A DNA stretch of 7,907 nucleotides from a bacterium (GTDB taxonomy: Bacteria; Babelota; Babeliae; Babelales; Babelaceae): contig JAJZMR010000078.1 in NCBI GenBank assembly GCA_021847535.1, positions 1-7,907 on the forward strand, written 5' to 3'. Below the pieces are notes generated by a model that made no database searches, had not been told where the DNA came from, and saw only the letters and a list, made by a program, of their open reading frames with translations. Below, piece by piece: positions 1 to 6,562 of the stretch (positions within the stretch are counted from its first letter, which is position 1; each line of letters opens with the position of its first letter). Position numbers and translations under genes: made by a program.

Positions 1-102
1 AATCCCATCTCACGATGACACGCTTGCTGAGACGTGCGGTTCCGGCCTTTACGGTCCGCTGAGGGCTTTCACCTCATTGAATGTGCAACATGCCTGGCGC
101 AC
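1..102 (-). mobile_element. 5' end of a group II intron (domain I start), truncated by the window edge
   Basis: Read on the minus strand, position 102 begins GTGCGCC, matching the conserved group II intron 5' end (GUGYG). Several stems follow. GTGC at the start can pair with GCAC about 12 bases later. A GAGG-TGAAA-GCCCTC hairpin (61-75) is typical of the first part of domain I. A GCGG/CCGC stem (36-39 with 56-59) encloses a smaller CCG/CGG stem, and TCTCA/TGAGA pair (8-12 with 28-32). The segment is visibly richer in G+C than the AT-rich surroundings, as expected for a mobile ribozyme. The rest of the ribozyme, the reverse transcriptase gene and the 3' splice site would lie before base 1 and are not visible. 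The intron points the same way as the upstream minus-strand gene and sits about 40 bases past its stop codon, so it interrupts no visible gene. The assignment rests on consensus recall and hairpins, not on an alignment. Confidence 0.68.
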
Positions 103-143
103 TAATACGGGGACCAAAAATCGCTGCCTTATTTTTTTAAAAA

Positions 144-1124
144 TTATTGTCCCAGCTCTTTATCGGCAATACATTCCCACAAAACATATTTTAAATATTC
201 TTTTTTTGAAGTCAAAAACTCTTCCGATTCAGCCAGAACAAGCCATTCACGATCATTCATTGCAAGATCATTTTTAATGTAATCAAAAACATCTTGATTA
301 AGGATTTCTTTTGCTGAGCGCAAAAAGTATTCATACCTATATAAAAGAGTCCAATATAAATGATTAACCGTTTTTTGTGAATTGATAATACCAGATTCAT
401 GCAAGATATTGATCTGTTCAGCTAAAATACAAACAGAATCCCATGAATCATGTTGTGTTTGAGGATTCCATATCACCTTTTCTAAGGCGCTCTCAACAAA
501 TCTACTGACAAGCGTTTGTAGCTCAAAAACAGGTTTTTTTTGCCTACCTTGATTAATCAAATGTGAAATTTCGCTCGCGGTTGGATCAATAAATTCGTCG
601 ATTGTTTGCAGAAAAGTATCAAAGCTATTGATACCATCCATAGGGTTTTGAGCAAATTTACTAAAACGAGCAATAAAACGTCTATACAAAATATCTTTAA
701 TAGTTTCTTCAAGTCGCTCTTGTTCACGTGATATACATATATCATGCAAATAAAAGGGTAACTGCTCCAGCAAAAGGCTCAATGATAATGCATTAACCCA
801 ATGAGTTCCTTTGAGTCGCATGTGAAAAATATCAAAAACAGTCATAACAAAATCATACGGATCTGCAAGTGATTTGCCAAAATGTAAAAAATGAGCAAGG
901 TGCCCGAAGTGCGATGGCAAAATATGTTCAACATAGACCGGATTATTGAATTGTTCAGCAAAAAAAATCTCAAGCCCTGCCCTATTGAAGACAACCGGTC
1001 TTGTAAAAATTTCGAGTTTCTCTGAATTTAACGTATGCGCTGCATGCATTGACAAGGATGCTAACAAGCATGACGAAAAAAGGGATACCCCATACAGAAA
1101 ATTATACTTGCTTTTCATATACAT
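144..1124 (-). CDS. Predicted secreted helical protein of unknown function
   Basis: I do not recognise this family. From the chosen ATG at 1124 the protein has 326 residues. It opens with a Sec signal peptide: a basic MYMKSK start, a hydrophobic core (roughly residues 8-24) and a small-residue cleavage region around SMHAA, so the product is exported. The mature part looks mainly alpha-helical, with many aromatic and charged residues, no further clear membrane segment and no catalytic motif I can name. The frame stays open up to an ATG at 1202, but that start would place about 26 non-signal-like residues ahead of the signal peptide and lacks a ribosome site. ATG 1118 (MKSKYNF) is an equally plausible start. 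A weak GAAAG lies about 7 bases before 1124. The gene is transcribed divergently from gspF and ends with TAA about 40 bases before the group II intron end. A periplasmic, outer-membrane-associated or host-directed role is possible but unproven. Confidence 0.72.
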   Translation of the reverse strand: MYMKSKYNFLYGVSLFSSCLLASLSMHAAHTLNSEKLEIFTRPVVFNRAGLEIFFAEQFNNPVYVEHILPSHFGHLAHFLHFGKSLADPYDFVMTVFDIFHMRLKGTHWVNALSLSLLLEQLPFYLHDICISREQERLEETIKDILYRRFIARFSKFAQNPMDGINSFDTFLQTIDEFIDPTASEISHLINQGRQKKPVFELQTLVSRFVESALEKVIWNPQTQHDSWDSVCILAEQINILHESGIINSQKTVNHLYWTLLYRYEYFLRSAKEILNQDVFDYIKNDLAMNDREWLVLAESEEFLTSKKEYLKYVLWECIADKELGQ

Positions 1125-1247
1125 AATAATACTTTCGCTCTTAAAATAAGATATTTCTTTTATAGATGTGTAAAAAATGATACCATACAAAAGTAAGCTC
1201 ATTCAAGATACCAAACAAATGCAAATAGCGGTACTTTATGGTGGTTA
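1125..1247. promoter_or_regulatory. Divergent intergenic region with candidate promoters
   Basis: This 123-bp AT-rich gap lies between two gene starts that point away from each other, so it should hold promoters for both. For the minus-strand gene, TTTACA (1169-1174) and TCTTAT (1146-1151) are separated by exactly 17 bases and match the sigma-70 consensus at 5/6 and 4/6 positions. They would give a very short leader before ATG 1124. On the plus strand I see only poor matches and cannot place the gspF promoter. No operator-like palindrome or riboswitch fold was apparent. In such AT-rich DNA, chance matches are common. Confidence 0.35.
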
Positions 1248-2477
1248 ATGGCACTTTATTATTATAAGGCACTTTCAAAAGATGGTAAAAAGACTTCAGG
1301 GACTCTTGATGCTCCTTCTGCACAAATCGCTAGGGAAACTCTTATAAAAAAAAATCTTTACCCCATCGCTCTTACCGCAAGCCAACAAGAGACACGGGTA
1401 TCACAATTTTTTAGAAATTTTTTTCAAAAAAATGTTGATGCAAAAGATCTCATATTTTTCACCAAACAATTAGCTGTTCTTTTAAAAGCAGGCGTACCTT
1501 TACTCCAAGCACTTGAGTTACTTATTGAACAAACAGAAGGACAGCTTCGATCCATTGTTATCAATTTAAAAGATTCTATTAAGGAAGGTAAATCATTAGC
1601 AGAAGGGCTTTCGGCTTACCCAAAGATATTTTCCAATACCTATGTACAACTGGTCAAAGCAGGCGAGGCAAGTGGTAAACTTGAAATTATTCTTGATCGG
1701 TTAACGGCTTATATCGAACGGTCAGAAACATTGCGTAAAAAAATTCGCGGCGCACTCACCATGCCTGCCATTCAACTTGCCATCGCCTTAGGGGTTGTTA
1801 TTCTTTTGTTGGCGGTTGTTATTCCAAGTATTAGCGAAACATTTAGTTCTATGAAGATGACGCTCCCTGTTGCAACACGCGCTTTAATGACTCTTTCTGA
1901 TATAGTTATCAATTATTATTTTATCTTACTTATAACCATTACTATTGTCGGTGGTACTTTTTTGTGGTGGAAAAACACACAAAGCGGATCTCGCGCATGG
2001 GACAAATTTATTCTTAAAGTGCCCATGGCTGGCTATTTCGCTCGCATGGGGGCCGTTGTTCAATTCAGCAGCACGCTTGGCATGCTTTTAGAAGCAGGAG
2101 TCAATTTAGAACAGGAACTGAGTATCGTTACCGACCTTATTAATAATAAGATATTAGTTAATAAGCTTGAGCAAGCACGCGAAAGTATTATCAAGCAAGG
2201 AAAAATTTCTGAATACCTTCAAGAAACTGGGATATTCCCTGCAGTTGCCATTTATTTAATAAAGACTGGGGAAGAAAGTGGAACGCTGCCCGAAATGTTG
2301 TTACAGGTCGGCACCTACTATGATAGTGAAGTAACAGAGTACGCAGATGGACTCGTTACAAAAATTACGCCTATTACTACCATAGTCATGGGAGCGATAG
2401 TAGGCGTTGTGGTGATGGCAATTGCTGGACCAATACTTCAAATGAATCAAAATCTCGGCAAAGAATTTAAGGTTTAA
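1248..2477 (+). CDS. gspF: GspF-type inner-membrane platform protein of type II secretion / type IV pilus
   Basis: The 409-residue product has the usual GspF/PilC length and layout. Its short N-terminal segment opens MALYYYKALSKDGKK, typical of the family. Two cytoplasmic T2SSF domains follow, at about residues 68-190 and 270-395. The first carries FTKQLAVLLKAGVPLLQAL and VKAGEASGKLEIIL; the second repeats the pattern with STLGMLLEAGVNLEQEL and IKTGEESGTLPEMLL. Three membrane segments are visible at about 172-195, 220-240 and 374-395. GspF is known to sit in the inner membrane and couple the GspE ATPase to pseudopilus assembly. No gspE gene lies beside it here: the upstream neighbour is a divergent unrelated gene. 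The start at 1248 has GGTGG three bases upstream. The gene leads the cluster, and only 37 T-rich bases without a terminator separate it from gspG. Confidence 0.95.
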   Translation: MALYYYKALSKDGKKTSGTLDAPSAQIARETLIKKNLYPIALTASQQETRVSQFFRNFFQKNVDAKDLIFFTKQLAVLLKAGVPLLQALELLIEQTEGQLRSIVINLKDSIKEGKSLAEGLSAYPKIFSNTYVQLVKAGEASGKLEIILDRLTAYIERSETLRKKIRGALTMPAIQLAIALGVVILLLAVVIPSISETFSSMKMTLPVATRALMTLSDIVINYYFILLITITIVGGTFLWWKNTQSGSRAWDKFILKVPMAGYFARMGAVVQFSSTLGMLLEAGVNLEQELSIVTDLINNKILVNKLEQARESIIKQGKISEYLQETGIFPAVAIYLIKTGEESGTLPEMLLQVGTYYDSEVTEYADGLVTKITPITTIVMGAIVGVVVMAIAGPILQMNQNLGKEFKV

Positions 2478-2514
2478 AAGCTGTATTTTATTTTTTAATA
2501 CTCTAGGAGTTTTT

Positions 2515-2928
2515 ATGATTACTATGCGTAGAGCGCAGCCAGGATTTTCCCTGACTGAAATCATTATCGCGATAATGATTGTCGGTTTTATGGTTGCCGG
2601 TACAATTGGGCTTTTTAGCTGGGTCGGTCAAGCAAAAAGAAAATCTACTGAATCAATGCTTCGCACCCTATCGCTTGCTATAAGTCAGTATTATGCTAAC
2701 GTTCACAATTATCCAACAGCGTTACAAGACTTAGTCAATGCGCCAGCAGGAGTTAAAGGGTGGCAAGGACCCTACCTTGATAAGGAGATTACTCTTGATT
2801 CTTGGAACAATGATTTACAATATATCGTTAAAGGCAAAGGGCAAAAGCCTCCTTATGAACTCTATTCGTATGGCGCTAATGGCGAAGGTTCTCCGGAGAG
2901 TGAATGGATTCGCGCGGAAAAATTGTAA
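2515..2928 (+). CDS. gspG: Major pseudopilin GspG
   Basis: A 137-residue pseudopilin with a class III signal: nine residues, then G10/F11 SLTE, with Glu at mature position +5, followed by a hydrophobic stem (residues 11-36). The prepilin peptidase would cut after G10 and methylate F11. The middle matches GspG well: the Y..N..YPT region (about 60-68) precedes GWQGPYL (82-88) and a DSWNND segment (95-100), corresponding to the usual GW.GPYL...DPWG of the family. The C terminus has SYGANGEG, equivalent to the calcium-binding loop usually written SYGADG..GG, but the first Asp is Asn and the loop is short. AGGAG (2505-2509) lies five bases before ATG 2515, which favours this start over a second ATG at 2524. 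GspG is the main subunit of the periplasmic pseudopilus. Its end overlaps the next pseudopilin gene by 25 bases. Confidence 0.93.
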   Translation: MITMRRAQPGFSLTEIIIAIMIVGFMVAGTIGLFSWVGQAKRKSTESMLRTLSLAISQYYANVHNYPTALQDLVNAPAGVKGWQGPYLDKEITLDSWNNDLQYIVKGKGQKPPYELYSYGANGEGSPESEWIRAEKL

Positions 2929-3443
2929 AAGCAGGATTTAGTTTTATAGAAATTATGGTGGCCATGATGATTGTTGCTATCATGGCCAGTCAAATTCCCC
3001 GCCTGACAAAAACAAAAAGGGCTGTGTTTGACGAGTGTGTAATGCGCTTGAATGCTTTGGCTTTAAATGCCTATAATCATGCGTTAATAAGCGGAAAAAT
3101 AACACAACTTTTTTTTGATCTAACAACAACGCCATGCCGCGTGCATATTAGGCAAGAAACAGATAAACAAGAAGGGCCTCAGCAAAAAACTATCTACGAA
3201 TTAGTACAGAGCGAGTTTGGCAATGATTCAATGATTTTTGATGAGCAGCTGAACATAGAAAAATTTATCATCGAAGGAAAAGATGAAATGGCTGGCGCAG
3301 GAGCTGCAAAAACTGTCTGGTTTTATATCATGCCTGACGGAACAGCGCAACAGGTTAACATTGGTATATACGACACAGAAACAACAATGTCGTCAGAGTT
3401 GCAACTTAATCCATTTTTTGTTCAATTTAAGGTAGTTTCATGA
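2904..3443 (+). CDS. gspH: Minor pseudopilin, GspH-like by position
   Basis: This 179-residue protein carries a prepilin signal: G11/F12 SFIE with Glu at mature position +5, and a methionine-rich hydrophobic stem (about 12-31). The remaining globular domain is divergent, and I recognise no GspH-specific motif. The H assignment comes from its place between gspG and gspI. The ATG lies inside the end of gspG, with GGAGAG (2895-2900) three bases upstream. No other ATG, GTG or TTG start lies close enough to keep a short leader, so the 25-base overlap is probably real. The product would be cleaved by prepilin peptidase and join the minor-pseudopilin tip. The stop codon overlaps the next start as ATGA. 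It could instead be a second GspG-like or type IV minor pilin. The stretch encoding the cleavage site is identical in DNA to that of the gspJ-like gene. Confidence 0.8.
   Translation: MDSRGKIVKAGFSFIEIMVAMMIVAIMASQIPRLTKTKRAVFDECVMRLNALALNAYNHALISGKITQLFFDLTTTPCRVHIRQETDKQEGPQQKTIYELVQSEFGNDSMIFDEQLNIEKFIIEGKDEMAGAGAAKTVWFYIMPDGTAQQVNIGIYDTETTMSSELQLNPFFVQFKVVS
2934..2956 (+). repeat. 23-bp exact repeat, copy 1 (gspH-like prepilin signal)
   Basis: These 23 bases, starting GGATTTAG and ending AATTAT, encode GFSFIEI plus one base at the prepilin cleavage site. The identical 23 bases occur at 3859-3881 in the gspJ-like gene, although the flanks and the rest of the two genes differ strongly. Confidence 0.85.
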
Positions 3444-3850
3444 GGCATGCAGTATATGGTTTTTCTCTTATTGAAGTGCTTATTGCACTCATCATGACAA
3501 CTATTACTTTGAGCAGCATTATAGGGCTACAAAGCACCTTGCAAAAAATTATTTTTAAAGACCGCATGCGTTGGCAGGCAGAACAAGCGGCATTTTCATT
3601 TCTTACTGATATAGAAAAAAATGAACCGATGCAACCAGGAAAAACAAGCGAACAGGAAATGGATGGATTTAAAATAGTATTAAATACATCTCAAGTATCA
3701 GGGCAAGGGCCCCTGGCAGATGTTAAAAACATTATCTGCCAAAAAATTACCGTATCATGGAAGACTATGATAGGCACTGATGCACTCACTCTAGTTCGTT
3801 TTTTATACAGTCCAGAGACCCCGAAAGGCTCATCAAAAGAAAAATTATGA
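3440..3850 (+). CDS. gspI: Minor pseudopilin, GspI-like
   Basis: A 136-residue pseudopilin with a short leader (MRHAVYG) cut before F8, the motif FSLIEVLIAL with Glu at mature +5, and a single hydrophobic stem (about 8-30). Size, short leader and position between H-like and J-like genes fit GspI, which nucleates the I-J-K tip complex. A stretch near residues 35-50 (KIIFKDRMRWQAEQAAF) resembles the helical continuation in GspI proteins, where many residues face partner pseudopilins. The start ATG shares ATGA with the preceding stop codon, and the gene ends with ATGA shared with the following start, implying translational coupling on both sides. The globular domain is short and divergent, so the name rests mostly on motif and gene order. 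Confidence 0.8.
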   Translation: MRHAVYGFSLIEVLIALIMTTITLSSIIGLQSTLQKIIFKDRMRWQAEQAAFSFLTDIEKNEPMQPGKTSEQEMDGFKIVLNTSQVSGQGPLADVKNIICQKITVSWKTMIGTDALTLVRFLYSPETPKGSSKEKL

Positions 3851-4746
3851 TACGTCCCGGATTTAGTTTTATAGAAATTATCATCGCTCTGGCAATAAGT
3901 AGTTTTGTTATGCTTATGATTTTTAATGCCATATCCGTAATTCAGCGATCAACAATAGAAAATAATAATTATATAAACTGCGCAAACCAGCAAGAAATTC
4001 TTTTTAAGCAGTTAAAAAAAGATATTTCCGGCATAGTCGTACCACTGTATGGTTTTATACCACTCAAAAAAGATAAGCCCGAAGAGCAGAAAAAAAAACA
4101 AGATATGTATAATAAATCTTATGGTCTACATATCGAAATAGAAGGCGAACAATTCAAAAGCTTAAGTTTTGTAACGACCTCTATTTTAAAATCATACGGT
4201 GTACCAAGGCCGCTCCTTGCGCGTGTTCGTTACCATCTTGTGCCCGAACAAGAATCTCTCGGCTTTTTCACCCTTATGCGTGAAGAATCAGCAGAAATTT
4301 CACCAGAAAATTTTATCAGCAGGGGGTCGTACCCTATCGCATTTGGTCTAAAAACATGCACAATTAACTGCACGATAATACAAAACAATGCCGATGGCAA
4401 AAAAGTTGAAGTCGTATCAGGGGCCTCTTTTGCAGAAAGTATAAAAATGGAGCGCAATCAAGCTCATGCAGGCAAAGAAAAGCATCAAAAAATCGCGCTC
4501 CCTCAAATTATCTCACTCAAAGGAACGATGGGCACTCCAGGAAGCGATAAAGTAACTGCGCAGGAATATCCTTTTGCTTTTTCATGCTGGATCCCGGTTG
4601 ACCCAGCCAATTCAGAGCCTGAAAAAAAACTTCCGCAACCAGAGCCTAACGCCAATGACCAAAAATCCGCCCAGAAGCCAGGTAAAAAAACTTCGCCACT
4701 CCCTGAACAAAAACGAATGCCTTTAATGCCAGGAGTCAAAAAATGA
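3847..4746 (+). CDS. gspJ: Minor pseudopilin, GspJ-like, with a Pro/Lys-rich C-terminal tail
   Basis: The 299-residue product has a four-residue leader plus Gly (MIRPG) cut before F6, then FSFIEIIIAL with Glu at mature +5 and a hydrophobic stem (about 6-30). The globular part (about 40-250) includes PLLARVRYHL and a following GFFTLMREE stretch. This resembles the GspJ pattern in which a strand pair RV.Y.L is followed by L.R. It is longer than usual GspJ proteins (about 200 residues), through insertions rich in charged residues (about 70-90 and 195-215) and a low-complexity tail (about 251-299) rich in Pro, Lys, Glu and Gln. Four cysteines (45, 171, 175, 247) could allow disulfides in the periplasm. 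The start overlaps the gspI stop as ATGA and the stop overlaps the gspK start in the same way. It would act in the pseudopilus tip with I and K. Confidence 0.82.
   Translation: MIRPGFSFIEIIIALAISSFVMLMIFNAISVIQRSTIENNNYINCANQQEILFKQLKKDISGIVVPLYGFIPLKKDKPEEQKKKQDMYNKSYGLHIEIEGEQFKSLSFVTTSILKSYGVPRPLLARVRYHLVPEQESLGFFTLMREESAEISPENFISRGSYPIAFGLKTCTINCTIIQNNADGKKVEVVSGASFAESIKMERNQAHAGKEKHQKIALPQIISLKGTMGTPGSDKVTAQEYPFAFSCWIPVDPANSEPEKKLPQPEPNANDQKSAQKPGKKTSPLPEQKRMPLMPGVKK
3859..3881 (+). repeat. 23-bp exact repeat, copy 2 (gspJ-like prepilin signal)
   Basis: Second copy of the 23-base element, in the same direction and same codon phase, 925 bases downstream of copy 1. Identity includes third-codon positions, so protein conservation alone does not require it. 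Confidence 0.85.
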
Positions 4747-5711
4747 TCGCAAAAAAATCAGGCTATATTTTAGTGACCGCCCTTTTTATTATCTCTCTGG
4801 CAAGTATATTTGTAACCAGTCTATTACAAAAAACTCTTTCCTATGATCGCCTCAGTCGGACATTACTCAGACAACAACAAGCCCGTATGCTCGCATTAAG
4901 CGGCATTGAAGTTGCACGCGCACAATTAAGTAATCCATACAAACTTGACGAAAAAGACAAAGAAGCTATTGATGCAAACATTACGCCATTTTTATATGTA
5001 GATCAAATGCAAACGTTTACCTTGACTGAAGAAAAAGATGGCATCAAAGGTCGTATAAAAATACATATATCAAGTGAGCAGGGAAAAATTAACCTTAACG
5101 GAATTTACAATTTTGATGAGCAAAAAATTACCAACGATAAAAATAATTACGGACAGAAAGTGGTTGCCCTGCTTCAAGAAACCATACACAAAAAGTTTGG
5201 TATTGAAAATTTTGAAAATGCGCTTACACAGCTTTTAAAAAAAAGAGGGCGACCATTTGAGGATTTGACTGAAATACCGGTTCAAAAAGCCGCTGACGAT
5301 ATTTTTGATCTTTTTACCCTTACCACAACAAGCACAACCTTGCAGCCGCTTTATTTTTCAGATGGATTAGCTGAGGGCTTGCGTCTTGAAAAACAAAAAA
5401 TAGATAAAAAGCAACGCCTTGAGATTGTTAAAAAATTAAATACTCGTAAAGGTCAGATAAACTGGCAACAGCAATGGAAAGAGCTGCTGGCGCCTTTATA
5501 CAAGAAAGAGTATAATGAAATGGCTGATGTAATTCAAAAAAATATCGCTTCAAAAATTGAAGTAGCATCTTTTTTTGTGATATCTTATGGAACAGTGGTT
5601 GATGATGATTCTCAGGATATGACACAAAAAGTTGGTGCTTATCTAGAAAAAATGAATCTGCCAGGAACAGATACAAATATTTATAATATTAAACGACTCT
5701 ATTGGTTATAA
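4743..5711 (+). CDS. gspK: GspK-type minor pseudopilin (tip protein)
   Basis: A 322-residue GspK. The leader MIAKKSG is cut before Y8, and the mature +5 residue is Thr rather than Glu, as is normal for GspK, which differs from other pseudopilins at this position. The hydrophobic stem spans about 8-28. The family signature SEQGKINLNGI lies at about 111-121 (compare the D..GKINLN motif), and RGRPFEDLTEI at about 168-178 corresponds to the conserved region before the second helical domain. Known GspK proteins cap the pseudopilus tip and contain an inserted alpha-helical domain, which the helix-rich residues 60-280 would supply. Translation is coupled to gspJ by an ATGA overlap. The gene ends 22 bases before the MCE gene, with no terminator between them. 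Confidence 0.9.
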   Translation: MIAKKSGYILVTALFIISLASIFVTSLLQKTLSYDRLSRTLLRQQQARMLALSGIEVARAQLSNPYKLDEKDKEAIDANITPFLYVDQMQTFTLTEEKDGIKGRIKIHISSEQGKINLNGIYNFDEQKITNDKNNYGQKVVALLQETIHKKFGIENFENALTQLLKKRGRPFEDLTEIPVQKAADDIFDLFTLTTTSTTLQPLYFSDGLAEGLRLEKQKIDKKQRLEIVKKLNTRKGQINWQQQWKELLAPLYKKEYNEMADVIQKNIASKIEVASFFVISYGTVVDDDSQDMTQKVGAYLEKMNLPGTDTNIYNIKRLYWL

Positions 5712-5718
5712 CCTTTAT

Positions 5719-5743
5719 AAAAGGATTCATGACGTGCAGGTAA
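5719..5743 (+). promoter_or_regulatory. mlaD translation start region: GTG start with an overlapping 4-codon ATG frame
   Basis: AAAAGG (5719-5724) lies 8-9 bases before GTG 5734, a good distance for initiation. An ATG at 5729 is closer to the ribosome site but out of frame: it reads ATG ACG TGC AGG and then TAA at 5741-5743. The next ATG in the mlaD frame is at codon 23, inside the membrane anchor, so GTG 5734 is the only start that keeps the whole anchor. The tiny frame may be accidental or may lower mlaD translation. Confidence 0.45.
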
Positions 5744-6561
5744 AGACAGAAACAGCGGTAGGTTTATTTGTCCTTGCGTCGTTGGGCGTACTTATTTATA
5801 TGAGCTTTCAAATAGGCTCATTGCGCTTTGCGACAAATAATTATGTAAAATATTGCCTCTATTCACACGATATATCGGGACTTAATAAAAAAGCTGATGT
5901 ACGAATCGCCGGCGTTAAAGTTGGTTGGATAGAACAAGTTGTTTTTGAAGAAGAAGAACAACGGGTACGCATGTGTATCATGATCTTGAAAAAGTATCAT
6001 CTTTATACAGATGCATCTGGAGCAATTAGACAGAATGGCATTTTGGGTGGAAAGTATCTTGAAATTATCCCCGGAGACGCACGTCTTGAAAAATTACCTC
6101 CTCACGCAACATTACAAGAACCTGTACAGGATGCCCTTTCAATAGATACTCTCATGAAAAAAATTAGTGGCATCGCAGGAAATATTGAAGCCGTAAGTGC
6201 ATCATTGCGCGATGCCTTAGGTGGTCCGGAAGGTACAGATACACTGCGCCGTATCCTTGGTGGCCTTGTAACGGTAACTGATAAAGTATCTGCATGCGCA
6301 GAATCGCTTGATCAATTAATGAAATCGAATAACCAAGGGGTTCATGATGTATTAACTAATGTCAATATAGTCATGGAAGAAATCGTTGACACGCTCCCTG
6401 AATTACGTGAAAAAATGAGTAAGTTTTCCGATGCGATAGATCGAGATTTTAACCGCATCGCTACACAGGTTGAAACGCTAGTACCTCCGCTTACCGATGT
6501 TTTGGCAAGTTATCAGAAAAACAAAGGTTTTGTTATAAAACATAAATTTAGGCTCTTTTGA
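5734..6561 (+). CDS. mlaD: MCE-domain (MlaD-like) lipid-transport protein
   Basis: A 275-residue protein with one N-terminal membrane anchor (about 8-26) and an MCE domain at about 37-115. Diagnostic stretches are ISGLNKKADVRIAGVKVGWIEQV (48-70), the usual V.GL..GA.VR..GV.VG pattern, and GILGGKYLEIIPG (102-114), equivalent to the GLLG.KYL...PG motif of MlaD. The rest (about 135-265) is predicted long amphipathic helix, probably coiled coil, and longer than in E. coli MlaD. MCE proteins form hexameric rings or tubes that move phospholipids between the inner and outer membranes, usually with a permease (MlaE) and an ATPase (MlaF). Neither is present here. It starts at GTG 5734 (see the start-region entry). 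It lies 22 bases after gspK and one base before trmH, so it is probably in the same transcript. The symbol denotes the family rather than proven orthology. Confidence 0.9.
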   Translation: MQVKTETAVGLFVLASLGVLIYMSFQIGSLRFATNNYVKYCLYSHDISGLNKKADVRIAGVKVGWIEQVVFEEEEQRVRMCIMILKKYHLYTDASGAIRQNGILGGKYLEIIPGDARLEKLPPHATLQEPVQDALSIDTLMKKISGIAGNIEAVSASLRDALGGPEGTDTLRRILGGLVTVTDKVSACAESLDQLMKSNNQGVHDVLTNVNIVMEEIVDTLPELREKMSKFSDAIDRDFNRIATQVETLVPPLTDVLASYQKNKGFVIKHKFRLF

Positions 6562-6562
6562 T

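Noticed and set aside
1..60. Group II domain V on the plus strand, from GACGTGCGGTTC at 31-42
   Set aside because: The matching GAGCCG half of the domain V stem is missing upstream, and the minus-strand reading explains the whole segment better.
1..102. Signal recognition particle RNA, RNase P RNA or tmRNA in the G+C-rich left edge
   Set aside because: The GGTC..GGAAGGAAGCAGCC core of SRP RNA and the conserved parts of the other RNAs are absent on both strands, while the minus strand has a group II-like 5' end and hairpins.
77..277. Small plus-strand open frame across the intron edge and the end of the minus-strand gene
   Set aside because: No ribosome site or family resemblance, and it overlaps two better explained features on the other strand.
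2478..2514. Terminator between gspF and gspG because of the T-rich stretch
   Set aside because: No stable hairpin precedes the T run, and gene content and spacing fit one operon.
4230..4739. Two minus-strand open frames inside the gspJ-like gene
   Set aside because: They are antisense to a well supported gene, lack start signals and resemble no protein family.
4743..4784. Missing Glu at mature +5 of the GspK protein as a defect
   Set aside because: GspK proteins generally lack this Glu, so the substitution is normal for the family.
5729..5743. ATG 5729 as the start of the MCE gene
   Set aside because: It is out of frame with the MCE protein and stops after four codons; GTG 5734 keeps the full membrane anchor.
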